Origin: Spirodela intermedia
Lineage: Eukaryota > Streptophyta > Magnoliopsida > Alismatales > Araceae
Direction: 5' to 3'
Assembly (NCBI GenBank): GCA_902729315.2
Contig: LR746278.1
Location: 2,613,501 to 2,677,500 of the forward strand
Length of the DNA stretch: 64,000 bases
Under the pieces are notes generated by a model. That model saw only the letters and a program-made list of their open reading frames with translations, searched no databases and had not been told where the DNA came from. Within the stretch, counting starts at the first letter, position 1, and the number at the start of each line of letters is the position of its first letter. Positions 23,011 to 36,400 of the stretch are shown here, in pieces. The position numbers and the translations under genes were made by a program.

Positions 23011-25053
23011 ATTTGATTACGAAATGAAACAGAAAATCGTGAAAGAATCCACAAGTCACAGTGGGAAAAATAAGTCTATGAATCAGACGATAGTAAATGT
23101 GACAAAAAATAAGAAATCATGAAATATGGATACCTTGCGGTTTTAACTGCACTGAAAGCTTTGCCCCCGTTTTGCAGTATCCCAATTTACTACTCGTGTC
23201 TATGAGAAAAGGTTCGGAGCAGTCTGTACAACATAAGTACTCGTCCCCAAAGTCTAACTTGTTTCTGCACTTCATGCATCTGTCTGTCACCGTTGGGCTT
23301 TCTGCTTGTGAAAAAATTAATGCATAACATAAAGAGCTCCTTTGTTGGGTAAACTAAGATAAACATTTAATAATAAATAATAAACACACTTTGATATTTA
23401 CGAACGCACACACATACAGACACTCCTGTGAATAATACAAAGCAAACTTACCTATTGACTTACAAAATTCAAACGATTCATTTTGTACTTCATAAGGTAT
23501 ACAGTGAAGTACCCGGATATATGAGGAAAGGTCAAAAAGAGGTTAAATATTTTATGATTTCTTCCTGCGTTGGCTGATGGTAAATTTCACTTCCTGAACA
23601 TAGCTGGCCTCCTAAAATACCTCAGAAAAGAGAATACTACCACAAGGAGTAACATTTGAGAGGGGTAGAAATAGAAATAGAAGTGAGCGCATCCAATTGG
23701 TGGTTTTACAGAAAGGCATGGAAACAGATATAGTATTTTAATATGCAATGGAACGCTGTAATTATGGAGTAAAACATGAGATATTTCATTTTAATGAAAA
23801 AAAATGATGTCTAAAATTTTACAGAACGACAAGAAAATGACGAAATTTGCAGTCAAAATGCTTCATTTTATACGTTTTCTTAACGAAGAATTTCCTGTGT
23901 ATTGGCAAAACGCATCTTTCTCATGATGGATCGATGGCTAAAAATAAGCATTCTACACATCTGGTTTTTAATAGTTTAGAACTGAAATCTTATGAGTCAC
24001 CGGTCTCACAAATCCTTAACTAATTCCTAAAGACGAATGTTCTTCCATTTTTTTACAAGTTATAGATATCCATGGATTAAGAAAATATATTAAAAATTGA
24101 GAAAATAAACTGTGAATGATACCATTCATGCAAAGAGAAACTGACGGACTCGATAAGCAATAGATGCTCCTTATTAATGACAGGTTGTGAACTTTCTTGG
24201 TTAATGACGTTTCACGACTATGGAGAACAGTTCAAATAGATGATTCGTGGACATTCAGATGCAAAATCACCTGGTATGCAGCAGTAGCAATGAGTGTGGA
24301 AAGGAAGGCACGGTGGATATTTGGACTCTGGACAGAGTCCACCGCACTCATTGGACTGGTCCACCAACAAATGTCCAGCTCCACATCCTCCGACCCATTT
24401 GCTTTGACAGGTTTCGGTCCAGTAACACCCTGAAAGTCAAATTGCGCCCGTTCACAATTTACGATTTTAAGGACTCTCTAAATAGTCCGCCTAACGGAAA
24501 ATTGGATTCACCTATCAAACGAGAGTTGAACTCATCAATTGGCATCGACACGGGGAGATGGACTGAAGTTCTCCTCTAAAATTTTAAGAAAGACTACAAG
24601 GAGAAGGATAGAGAGGAACCTGAAGAACGAATTTGTGAAAAAAGAATAACAACCACGATTGCAATTCTCAGAAAAAAAAGAAAAGGGGCCGATGATGCGA
24701 CAGAGGACGCCGTTACGTCTGGAAGCCATTGGACATTATGACGGCAAAAGGAAACAGATCCGCCCAAATATAATAGAAGAGAAAACATAGTCTCAAACGA
24801 TAAAAACTTGAGAACACGTTGACCTCACATAAAAATGCCAAAGCTATAGACATCAGGAGATAATCGCGCGTCCGAATTAAATCTAAGCTCGCAGAATCGC
24901 CATACTTCTCCATAACAAAACCAGAACAGAAGTAAAAATCGGGGAAGACCGGAGTGAGACGAAATGGTTACCGTGAGTGGGGACGTCGGAGGTAACGAGC
25001 AACAGCTGAGAGAACAGGAGGAGAGGATGGAGCAGCAGCAACGGCAGCTCCAT
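20965..25053 (-). CDS. Single-pass membrane protein with thrombospondin type-1-like cysteine-rich ectodomain
   Basis: Exons on the minus strand: 25053-24972, 24429-24271, 23301-23134, 22935-22799, 21474-21305, 21019-20965. All joins keep frame and give 256 residues. Residues 1-22 (MELPLLLLHPLLLFSQLLLV) are a signal peptide. The ectodomain has three cysteine-rich blocks: about 28-80 (GCYWTETCQSKWVGGCGAG), 81-136 (MKCRNKLDFGDEYLCCTDC), and 137-194, which has the thrombospondin type-1 pattern WMKCSSPCDGGIRYRDVDC ... CSGQDMPARQEPCNVHSC. A transmembrane helix spans about 213-233, followed by a short cytosolic tail ending IMMEGYS. The role is unknown; the architecture suggests a plasma-membrane or endomembrane surface protein. 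The exon-4 acceptor is GGGTAG|TTGGG: the stronger-looking upstream AG would bring in a stop. I recall similar plant proteins being database-labelled ADAMTS-like, but no protease domain is present. Confidence 0.82.
22971..23007. repeat. (TA)n microsatellite in intron 3 of the TSP1-like gene
   Basis: About 18 TA units, located between the exons at 23134 and 22935. Confidence 0.97.
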
Positions 25054-25097
25054 CCCCGGGTCAACAGAAGATCCCTGTCCCCCCCTCTCGCCCTGAG

Positions 25098-25143
<46 letters not shown>

Positions 25144-25877
25144 TCGCTCGCTTGGCGCGCGCGTCGGTGACGCTGGCGTACCAACAACCAACGTTCCCTG
25201 ATTCGTCTCAAGCTTGGGACAACTATCCTCACGTGGACCCTGGGTCGCTCTTATTGGGCCTCATTTTGTCTCCGGTGAACGAGGCCTAACTCAACCCGTT
25301 GGATAGCCCAATTTCTAAAAGCCCAATATCTCCAAAATTTGTCCGATCTCAGCCCATTCCCCGTAGCAGGGATTCTAATTGGGCCGAGCAGAAATGTCGG
25401 CCCGCAGGATTTTTCTTTTATATTTTGTCTCCCCAGAAAATAACCCAATTATGAACAAGAATTTGATCGACAGATGGATTACAAAAGACCATTTTTAGAA
25501 TATCCTAAAATTTTCGTCAATTTTTAAACATAATTATATAGATATTATCTATATATATAGAGAGAGAGAGAGGGGGGGGGGGAGAAAGAGATGATTTTTT
25601 AAATAATTTCTGTCAGAAAATAACCGAATTATGAAAAATAATACCGCCTGCAATTAGATCACAGCAGATATTTTTAGAATATTTTAATATTTTTCTCTAT
25701 TAAAAATATTAATTTAGAGAGAGAGAGAGATTTGAAGTGAACCAGTGGCTAACATTCAATCCTTCAGGACTCTTCTCGGGTGAATTCTGAGAGCCCGGAG
25801 AGGACCATCCACAATGGCGAAGATGGGGGAGGGAAGAAGGTTCGCTCCTGCGTATCTTCATCACCACCTCTCCCTCT
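25054..25877. promoter_or_regulatory. 5' flank of the TSP1-like gene and 3' flank of the potassium channel gene
   Basis: A CT microsatellite at 25104-25140 lies about 50 bp upstream of the TSP1-like ATG (GA on its sense strand). At 25255-25400 there are at least six TGGGCC/GCCCA site II-type motifs, typical of plant promoters bound by TCP factors. From 25440 on, AT-rich spacer with GA tracts at 25558-25574 and 25716-25730. Confidence 0.5.
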
Positions 25878-28800
25878 CTAAGAGAGAGAAGCGCCTTCTT
25901 CTTCTTCTTCTTCTTGCCGCTGCAGCACGAGACGATCTCCATCACGAATCAGGCCCACGTCGTCGATCTCGGCTCCCTCCTCGGTAAGAACCCTGGTCGG
26001 AGCCACCCCAAATTTCTTCATCCCCAGATCCAGAAGCTCCCTGAGAGAACCAGGCAGCAGCACGAGCTTGTTGGGGGAGTCGACCGCCTGCGGGCAGCTG
26101 ATCGTCACCCTCGGGGGTCGCATTTGGGGGAGTCTGTCGTCGCCGGATAAGGAAGTCCTCGGGGCCGCCGCGGCGCCGCCGCGCTTCTCGCCCTCCTGCG
26201 CCGCCGACATTATCCCGAACAGCGAGTTGTGGAAGTTGTTCGTCTTCCTCCTCCGCTGAATCCTCCTCCACGATTCTTCCCCCCCCATGGGAGCGCCGTC
26301 GTTCCCCACGACGCGGATGGACGGCTCGCTCTTGAACATTCCGACGAACCTGACGCCATGCTCTTGGACGGCGGCACCGGCGCCGGCGGGCTTATCGCCG
26401 CCGGTCTTCCTCTCTTCGAAGAGGGCCTTGATCTCTTCGTGGCTCTGCTGGTCAGCGAGCTCCCTCGGGGTCCACCCGTTGACGTCGTGCCTGTCCGGGT
26501 CAGCGCCCTGGTCGAGCAAGAACCTCACCGCCTCTGCGTTCCCCTCGCAGACGGCCTGGTGGAGGGCCGTGGAGCCGTTGACTCTGGGGAGAGTGACGTC
26601 GCCGCCGTACCGTACGATCTCCTGCAGGAGCTCGAGGCTGTTCTGCTCCGCCGCCATGCACGAGAAATTTCCGACATCCTCGGAGCCGAGGTCAGCGCCG
26701 TTGTCCATCAGGATCTTGATCACGCCCTCATGCTTCCCCAGAATCGCCTCCCACAGAGGAACACTCCCGTCCGAATCTGCAACAGGAAAGAACCGGCAGA
26801 TTCAGGACAGCAGAAATTTCGACAATAATTCAAGAAAATAGATCGTTCGAGAGCATCATTCTTCGCACCTCTGCTGTTGGGATTGGCGCCGTAGTCCAGA
26901 AGGAGATGAACGCAGCTCTCGCTCCCTTTCGAAGCCGCTATATGCTGATAATGATCAGGAGAGAAGATAATCCTCAGCACTACGGCGAGAAACCATGGCA
27001 AAATAAATGGGAGAAGAATGATGATGATGGGCTTTCCGACCAGGGCCGTGCGGCGGTTGTTGTCGGCTTCATTCGGATCGAGGCCGCGCCGGAGAAGCTG
27101 CTGCATCAAGCTGTCGTCTCCTCTAATGGCGGCGAAACATAGAGTGAGAGGCAGCTCCAGCCGGCCCCGGGTCAGCATGTTCTCCGTCTCCCGCAGAATA
27201 TCCTGCATGAGCGGGTCCGTCTGCGCCTTCAGGTACTGAAAGAACACAGACATGGAGTATTAATCATCTCTCGAGCAGAAGAGTTGACTGAAATCTCGGC
27301 CAAAAATGGGTCGTGCATGAACCTGAAGAAGGTTATTCATGATTATAGTTCCATCCCCGACGTTAGCCTGGACGATATTGAGGAAGGACGTCCGGTTCAA
27401 GCGCAGGAGCTGGGACAGGCGTTTCGTTCGGACGGTGAGAGGCTGCGGCCTGTAGCAGAGAACTCCGATCTCCCCGAAGATATCGCCCTTCTTAGCTTCC
27501 CTAACCATCTGCAACCGAGCTTGCATATGTCAGAGAATGCAGCATAACCATATCATGATTTCTATCTAATGTTCTACTTGCCTGTTCGGCCCCACTCCTG
27601 TCGTCAACCAGATCCTGCGGAGAAGCCATGACGAGGATCAGACAAGCTTTCAGAACATTCGAGTATTATCGTGGAAATGATACATTCGAGTACGAAAAAC
27701 TTTAGAGAAATGAGAAAATATTTCCTCACCACGGCGCCGGACACGAGGATGTAGAAATCCGTAGGAGCCTCGTTCTGCAGGATTACGTCCTCTTTGGGGG
27801 GGAAGTATTCGGCTCTCATCTCAGAAACCTTGAACGAGTCTCTCGGATTCAGAAGATAGCCTGGTAAAATCTACTGCTAAAGTTTTCAGAAGCATTTATT
27901 GTGAGAGCTCACCAACTGGAAGAGGAGATCATTTGAGACTCCTCGGAAGAGATAGACACTGTCGACGAGGGAATAGAAGAGAAAGTGGGAGATGCTGGAC
28001 CGGATGGCCTTCGGGAGCGCGTCCAGGGTCTCCTGCTGCTGCAGCCCTTCTGAGTCGGTTCTGAACTTCAAGCACAAGTGGGCAAGCATCTGATCTTGCA
28101 GACGAATAGGAAGCTGGTTCCTTTGTGCAAAGCTCGAGGCTGCTTGAATGGTATCCCTCTGAAATCCCCAGAATAAACAGAGAGTTGCTCACATAGTCGA
28201 AGGAGAAAAATCCAAAAGGGTGCAAAGATCATGACGGAAAGTCAAATGGGTGATCGAAGAATTTAATAAAATTTGGAGAAAAAAACACGGGCTTTTCCAA
28301 AGAATCTTGAGGAGGAGTGAGAAGGTCAGGAGAACCCACGAATTTTCTGGTCCGGCTGGTCCCATGCACGACCAAGTTGGTCATATTCCCGATCAGATAA
28401 GAGGTCAACCCGAGGTTGAACAGCATGTAGAAGATGTCGAAGACCATCTCCCCCGTGTTTACAGGGTGGAGATCACCATAGCCCACGGTGGTGAGGGTGG
28501 TGATCGACCAGTACATCGCTGTCACATAGCGGATCCACAGACTGGTCTCTAGAAAGTTCTCGATTGCAATTCCAATCCATGTCTTGCTGGGGTTGTGGTT
28601 CCTCGCAGCTATAAGATAGTAGAAGCATCCAGCACAGTGGACGGCAAACAGGGTCACCTATGTTGTCGTTCAAAGCAGACTCAGGACGGTTCATGAAGAA
28701 AGAAATGGAAGAAATAAAACTTATAATCTTGGGAGAACCTTACACAAACGAGCTTCACACATCTGATCCAAAAATAGTTGAAATTCCTATCCTTCTCCAA

Positions 28801-30379
28801 TCTGCAGACCCACATGAGAAGTCATATGAATAATTAAAAACTTTCGAAGTACGTGGATAAAATTTAGTCCGAGATGAAGATTCATGAAAAACAATTACCA
28901 ACATCCGAAACCACTACAGAAAGGGTCTGATTCATTAAGGGGAGATGTTATCGCCTGATCGATCAGAGGATCAAGAAAGCGATCTGAATAGAGCATAAGA
29001 TTCTTGAAATGATCGGTGAAAGATAGTAAATAAATAATGACTGAGACCAGCCCGACGTTTAAAACATGAACTTACAAGAAAGCTATAGCTAGAACTAATC
29101 CATTCATGGTAGAAATGATTGTCTGATTAAGAAATGAAAGCGAGAATCACAACGCAGAGAGTGAACTATGAAATATAAAAGGCCAGGTCAACGAGTGATT
29201 ATAAATTGATTTAAAAATAAAATTCAACCCCCCAAAAAATGAATGATCCAATTGTCCAAAGAGAAAAATCAAAACGAGAGCGATTTTAACAGAGAGCCAT
29301 TCTTACCTAGCAAAGAGGGCGCTGACTCTCCGAAGCCGCCACAGACGAAGCATGTTGAAGAACCCATAAGACCTGAGCTTACGAGACATGGCCTTCCGGG
29401 CGAGCTCTGATGGGATGGTGGAGATAACATCCAGAAGAAGCCATGTGGTCGCATACCTCTTAGCGATCTCCTTTGGCTCGTCTATCAGGAGATAGGTGGC
29501 CTTGTCTAGGTAGGCCACGAAGAAGGTCAAGACAATATCAATGGCAAAGAACCCATTGACGACGTTGTCGGCGATGGCCAGCCCGCCCGTTGGGTGCTCG
29601 AGGAATCCGAACTCAAATGGAGATACCCAAGCAGTGTAAATGACCAGCAGGATCAGGAAAGTCTCCCAGGATCTAGTGAATGATGATGAACAGTATTAGA
29701 TTTCCGCAGAAAAATGACCTTTTTTTCCAATTTCTTTCAGGGAACAGCAAATAGTAGAGATGAAATAATATAAATAGGGAGGATCAGAGTAATTTTCTTG
29801 AATAAATTTATTTTATTTTTCACGGACTAGATTCAGCACGAATAACATTTTGCTGATTAAACAGTAAAGACAAATTCACTACACAGATCAACAAGTTAAG
29901 CCAAGAGCATCTTGCTGCCGGAAACTGACTAGAAAAATTTATGGCCGAATAATTTTCATGTTCAATCGATTGACAGACCAAGAAAAACAACGCTCCCTTT
30001 CAGAAAATGTGTAAAAAGGAAGAAAAACCTAGACAGAGGAAAAATAAAAATAAAACGAGCATAAAATTAATTTTAATGCATTCTTTTACAAAAATCCTAG
30101 AGTCATATGAGTCTATGATAGAACGAGGAAATCCGAATACACTTGAGGTGAAGAAATTCTGAAATTCTCCTCAGGAACAGAGACGGAGCCTCACCTATAT
30201 CGGATGTCATGAGGGGATATAATGAATCGCCGAAGCTTCACCCGACGGTTGCTCCTTGCCCCGAGAGCCGGAAGGATGGCGTTGGAAATGCTGTACTGGC
30301 TGCCATCCCTCGACAGTTCCCTCTCGACATCCTGCCGGCATATCGCGAAATCCAGCATCCCTTTCTTCGCCTTTGGCAT
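25878..30379 (-). CDS. AKT1: Shaker-type inward-rectifying potassium channel, AKT1-like
   Basis: Eleven exons (minus): 30379-30195, 29672-29307, 28801-28744, 28657-28340, 28158-27913, 27828-27730, 27614-27582, 27508-27323, 27235-27041, 26944-26869, 26776-25878. They join to 886 residues, the normal AKT1-group length. Residues 36-61 carry [17 protein letters not shown]1-S4 occupy exon 2, with the S4 voltage sensor [17 protein letters not shown] ending near 184. The pore loop [14 protein letters not shown] has the selectivity filter GYGD at 262-265. A C-linker and cyclic-nucleotide-binding homology domain follow (about 310-490, FGEIGVLC), then ankyrin repeats (about 515-710) and a C-terminal KHA domain (about 810-875). 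It should mediate K+ uptake at the plasma membrane; the ankyrin region binds CBL-CIPK partners in AKT1. Exon 7 ends in a GC donor (CAG|GCAAGT). The exon-9 donor is weak (CTG|GTCGGA). Confidence 0.95.
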
Positions 30380-31068
30380 CCGCCCCTCTATCCGCCTGTT
30401 CTCTCTCTAAACCCTTCCCGTCAGTTCCCTTCTGCCCCTCCCTTCCTTCAAAACCAGAGCCTCCCTTCAAAACCTTCCTATTATGCACCTTCCTAAACAT
30501 GCAGTTCCCAAAAGCGGAACAGGAAACACTCTATGCACATGTCCTCACCGCAGCAGAAACCTAGCTCCTCTGCTTCTTTCCTCCCTCTCCATCGTTCCAT
30601 AGCGAGCATCTCTGTCTCTGCGTCTTCCTTTGAGATCGTTGAGCGGTGATGTATCTGGCGGTTTCACAGGAGAGAGGGGTCCTCTCTCTTTTTACCGGAA
30701 AAGTCAACAATGCCGTTAGGCCCATACCGGAAGATACGAGTACCGTTAGGCCCCGAAAAGCGGTATTTGTGGTATATTATTCATTTATCCAAAATAATGT
30801 CTAGCCAAATGTCTTCAATAGGTATGGCTAAAAATATATAAAAAGGACACCCGACGGCAGGTTGGCGGCGTCTTTCTCTCTTTAAAGTTCTAAAATAACG
30901 AGTGGCAAGCATGGGATGAGAGGGTATGATGATCAACGCATGAACATCGATTCTACTGCTGCCAACCCATTTCAAGTGAGGGGAGGTCGGCTCAGTGACA
31001 ATAACCTGCTTCTTCTCTACGTCAGCCATGAATTATTGCTTCAATTAGACGGGTTTTTTAAAGGTAGG

Positions 31069-31070
<2 letters not shown>
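30380..31070. promoter_or_regulatory. 5' flank of the potassium channel gene
   Basis: Probable promoter and 5' UTR of the AKT-like gene on the minus strand; no further gene seen. CT/GA-rich patches occur near 30390-30460 and 30675-30700. Confidence 0.4.
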
Positions 31071-31110
<40 letters not shown>

Positions 31111-31295
31111 GCATATCATGATTCAGCGCAAAAATGTAAGCACGAGACATGTTTGACCCGTCTACGACAGATTCTAATCTCTCTCTGTCTCCCTGGTACT
31201 GTCTCCATCTTTCTATCTCTATTTCTCTCTATCTTATCATGATTCAACACCAAAACATAAGCACGACACATGTACGACCCGTCTACGACAAATTC

Positions 31296-31332
<37 letters not shown>

Positions 31333-31595
31333 CTATCTATCTCTATTTCTCTCTAATTTATCATGATTCAGCACTAAAACATAAGCACGGCACATGTACG
31401 ACCCGTATACGACAAATTCCAATATCTCTCGCTCTCTCTCTCTTCTCCTCTCTTTACTGTCTCTATTTCTCTCTAATTTATCATGATTCGACACCAGAAC
31501 GTAAGCACGACTCATGTTCGACCCCTCTACGAAATATTCCAATCTCTCTCTCTCTCTCTCTCCCTCGCTCGCTCTACAAACATCAGTATTTCAGG
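31071..31595. repeat. Four-copy minisatellite of about 120 bp with CT spacers
   Basis: Four tandem units begin with TATCATGATTC at 31114, 31235, 31359 and 31479 (spacings 121, 124, 120). Each has a conserved core of about 55 bp ending in TACGACARATTCYAATCTCTC and a CT-rich microsatellite spacer of variable structure. Units 2 and 3 are closest to each other; unit 4 is most diverged. Confidence 0.93.
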
Positions 31596-33450
31596 CGTTT
31601 AACTTATCTATGGTGAGCAAGTTTCACTCGCCAATGCCTATCTGATGGCTTTACCGCAGTCTTTCATAGCTGAAACCTGCCAGCGCTAATCGAGACTTCC
31701 GGCTCGGAGATTTGGATCCCCGGTTAATGACGGCAAATCTCTCCTAATTCTGCACCCTCGACACGTTTTGGCATCCGCGAAACGAAAATCCAACTCGCCG
31801 TCTCCCACAGTCGGCATGTGACTCTTGGACGCCCGCATGTGACGCGGGCTTTTTCTGCCGTCCGATTTCTTCACGGGTTCTCCGAGGCGGCTCGCTCTCC
31901 CTCTAGTTTACTCGCAACGCTCCGAGAGAGGTGGCTTTCAACTCAGTCTACCTCTAGAGTGACGTTTCTCAGCTTCTTGAGTCCCTCCTCCTCTCTCTCT
32001 CTCTCTCTGTCTCGTTAGAGAGAGAGTTGACTAGCCCTCGCTAAGTGAGTACATAGGTGTGCTTAAGTAGAATCTAATTGACCACGCTCGGCGAAAACTG
32101 ATGACCGTACGCATATAATAAAGATATTTTGAGGAGGAACCCATGCCTCCGAGTGGCATACGCCATGGAGAACGAGTGTGGCGTCACACCTGGCAATCCC
32201 GCACTAGAAAAAAAAAGATACCATTATGGGTAGGTAAGAGGGTGCATTTAAGAACGTTCTTCCATAGAGTAAAAATATCCATATAAATTAGAATATTGTT
32301 CTATATACGTATCCATGATAATGGACAGCCAAGATACTCATATTAGTCTCTCCATGAATATATTAAGTAATTAAATGAATAAATAAATAAAATAAATATG
32401 TCTCGTTGAATTTAAGCCAGGAGTGAGTGGCGGCGGGGGGTTCACCTCCTCTACACGAGAAAGAAACCTGCGCAGGGATGAGAACGATGATTCATGTGGG
32501 TCATACGGATTTGTGGTGGCTTTTGGAAGAAGAACACGGCAAGCCCATGATCTTCTCTCCTCGTGGTGGCAACCGGCATTTCGGTTCTTCAAGATTCGTC
32601 GTATATACGCAATCCAATCCGAGGGATTCATCACTCCTAACCAAATCTGGTCTATTATTACGAGAATATGCAACCATCGTTGGTCGTCTTTGAAGTTTCT
32701 CTTAGGTTCCTGCTTGAGTATCGTAGAGGATTCAGCCCCGGAAGGGGCCCTCTGATTCCGACCCCCTCCCCCATTTGCTTATGAGACTCCTTCCTGACCC
32801 GGGTGCCAAAGGTTGGGCTTCTGGTCGTATGTGGCTGCTGATCAATAATTATTTTCTAAACTAATGACAGATCCACGATAGAGGCTTACTCTGGGCCCAC
32901 CTTGCACATGGCCCACCAATCAACTAGGCTGATGTGTAGTCAGTTGCAAGAACCTTTCACCCTTTCACAAGAGCGTGGACCTACGATCCCATCCTTATCC
33001 TAATCCAGATGGTATCCCCGGTCAACCCTGTCAGCGACTCTATTATCGTAAATTATGGAGTTTCGGATCCCTGCTCACAGCCCGCCGAAGTCAACGAGGC
33101 GATTGCACAATCGGACAATTTAAGTCACAGTCCGAATAGGATTTAGATCTACTTAGAAAGCTGGGATCTGGACCTAACCTGATTGAACGGCTCATATCAA
33201 TCAATCTTCAATCACCACAGGACAATTAACAAGTGTAAGAGAAAAGGAAAGACATACAGATTATCATCAACGGAAATGGGGCACACCATTTTCAGTCGTG
33301 TCAACTTGGGTTTGTCCATGCACATGAAGTGTGATGACCAATCAATGAGTCTGATCTGGCAACTGTTGGGCACACGATGGTCCATTATGGAGAGGGTTTT
33401 CTTGGATCTCCTCTTCACAATGATGTTGACAAGGCTTTCAACTTGGAGGT
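31596..33450. other. Intergenic, no gene supported
   Basis: Moderate GC content. Open frames at 32423-32755 and 33183-33455 show no recognisable domain and no supporting splice structure. Nothing else stands out. Confidence 0.4.
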
Positions 33451-36400
33451 GTTAATGCTTAGATATTTTAAGTGCCATTATTTGATTCGAGTTCTTGACC
33501 TCCTTAAAAAAATGAATCAATGATCTATAAACTGACAGTTAATCATAGACGTTATTTTTTAATGTACTTATTTTCGTAAATTATATTCTCCCCTCATATT
33601 TGATATCTTAGTGGAAACCTTTCACAAGGTCAGCCCCCTACCCCTTTTAGTCTAGATTCTTCATTGACCTTGTTCTCTTGCAACGCCCACATTCAATGAT
33701 GTCTTTGCAAAATCTTGTAACCTTCTTGATCCCCACTGTAATTGAAGCCATTGTGTGCTAACTAAGCCTTTATGGCTGTCTTTTTAGGCCTCCCACAAAC
33801 CAATGAATTCCCATGGTTGGTAGGTTAACACACTATAGAATTTTTTTCCGAAGGTGTGTTAGTTGGCTATAACATTTGTGATAGAAAAAATAAATAAATA
33901 AATATATTTTTATTATTATTATACTCGAAAATATATCGGACAAGTTTTATTTGAAAACCTAGCATGAGGGCAAAATAGATCTCCTACTTTTAACCTTTTT
34001 CTCAGCCCTTAATAAAATCACATTGAGATTCACGCTTTCTATATTACACCTGATGTTATTTTAAATCATTCATGATATTTTCATGAATTATGAATAATAT
34101 TATGGAATTTATATTAATAATTTATGTTGAACGATGTATGTAGACATGTCTGATTCATACTAAGTTTCTTCATGCTTTAACATATTTTTGGCTTCAAGTT
34201 GCGTCATAAAATAATGTGTGATAGATACATTCATTGCAACAAGTAACCATGAGAGTATCCTTATGTTTTTTATCATACATTTGACATTGTTTTAATTTTT
34301 TTTCCAAATACTTATTTTACAAACAAAAAATCACATTAGTCACGTGTTTATTTTGTAAGCACATAATGAAATATAGCACTTTGATTAATCTTATTTTGAA
34401 TTAGTTTTTATGACACAACAAAAATTATCACAAAGTTTTAAATTAGTTGATCCAAAAATGATGCCATCAACATAAATATAGATAGCTGACATTGCTTTAT
34501 TTATAGAGAATTAGTTGCCTCAACTAGATAGGCAAACATGAGTAAAACTCAATTGACATCTAGTTGTGCAATGAGTGCATTAGTTTCACTAAGACCAATA
34601 TATAGACTTGAGTAATAAGTTTCCTTTTATTTTTGATGAGTTTTTCATCTTCATTTATATTTTTAGTGAAACTTCACTTATTATTAATCACATTGTATTC
34701 GACATGTCCACACATTATTTCTCTCAAATTGATTTGATTTTCCATGCATTCTATTAATCTAACATTTATCAAGTAATGTTTAATTTATAATAGAACTTTA
34801 GAAATGAATGCAACAGATTGGCAGTGACCTTTTAGAAAACATCTAAATTTAATATCTTCTAAGTATATGTTCCTTTTGATTGTCTCCAATGATCTTCTAA
34901 TCCTTTGTTTAAGTTGGTTTCTTCCATTTAGGTTGTAAATCTTTCAAATCGGTTGAGCTCATTTAATTTTTTAAATACTCTAATTTTTATTTAAGTAGTT
35001 ATAATGAGTTATCTCATGATTTTCATAAATATTTATGAAATATAGCTTCATCACACTATAGATTAACATTATTCTAGTCATTTTTTTATTCACCAAAATG
35101 GAACATTTTTATTTGAGTAAATTGAAATTACTAAATTAGGCTCCATGTTTTAAAAATAAAATGGGGTATCTTTTTTTATTATTAGTATAATGAGAATTAT
35201 GTGCACAATGTAGTATGTGTACTATTCGTGACTTTTGTTGATTGTACTTGATTTTGATAATTACAAGTGAAAATTTTATTGACAATTGATTTTTAAATAT
35301 TGATGTTTAGTTATACATGTCATGTATGTCTTAAATATTTAAACATTCAACATAGTTATTATACATAATATCTTTATTAATTTTATGATATGTGATATTA
35401 ATGATCAAATTTAAGATATTATTTTTTGAGATTAAATGATTCTCTATATTAAGAATACCTAAGCAACAAAGAGTATTAGTTGAATAATCATCTTCAAATG
35501 AAAATCTAAGCATATGGTTAAATAGGTATAAGTCAAAGTAAATCATGTGAAATATCTTACCTTTGATTTTATATTTCTCTAACCATATTATGCAGTTTTT
35601 AACATTTCAAAATAATGATAAATATTTTCTCTAAGATATCATGTGGATTAAGTTATATAGAAAATGAGAAAAAGAATGAGATATCCAAGTTTCTAATAGA
35701 GCTTCTCAATGGTGACACATTAGCCACTCATGTACATAAAAAATGATAGTGCACTTGATGATTTTCATATAAGGTGAATATTCAACCATTCTCAAATAAG
35801 TTAAGAAATTTTAGCTCAAATTTGAACGTAAATGGGCATGAAATTATAAAGATTCAAAGATTGGAAGGTTCAAATGTCATTGTCACATTATTTAGAAAAT
35901 AAAAATATTTTTAACTAAGATTTTGAATGTTAAAGATTTGATAAAATAAGGAAATCAATTAAGGATCAAGGCTTACTTTTTGAATTAACTTATCAAGAGA
36001 ATGAGATATTTAAGTGTTGAACAGAGAATCCTGACAATGGCATGTTACTTACATGGAGAAAAATAGATAGATCACTTGATTATTTAGATCTAAGGTAAAC
36101 ATATTATTGATCAAGTGAGAAAACTTAGTTCAAATTTGAGTGAAAATAGTCATAGAAAAATAAAGATTAATATATTAGAAGGTCAAAGGTTACTATTAGC
36201 ATGACATAATCATTGTATAATAAATCATGTAAATTTATAATTTATAAAACTAGAGAATACTAAATTTTAGATTTTGAAAAATATTTTAGAAAAAATATAT
36301 ATTATAATTCAATAAAAAAATAAAAATAATGAGAAAAAATTAGGTCAATCATAAAGATGTTTAAGATAAGATTTGATAATATTTCAGAATTTTTCTCAAA

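Noticed and set aside
26229-26828. A 199-residue plus-strand frame opposite the last potassium-channel exon
   Set aside because: Antisense shadow of the GC-rich ankyrin/KHA exon.
32423-32755. 110-residue plus-strand frame in the intergenic region
   Set aside because: Several overlapping frames are open at once, composition is not protein-like, and no partner exons are visible.
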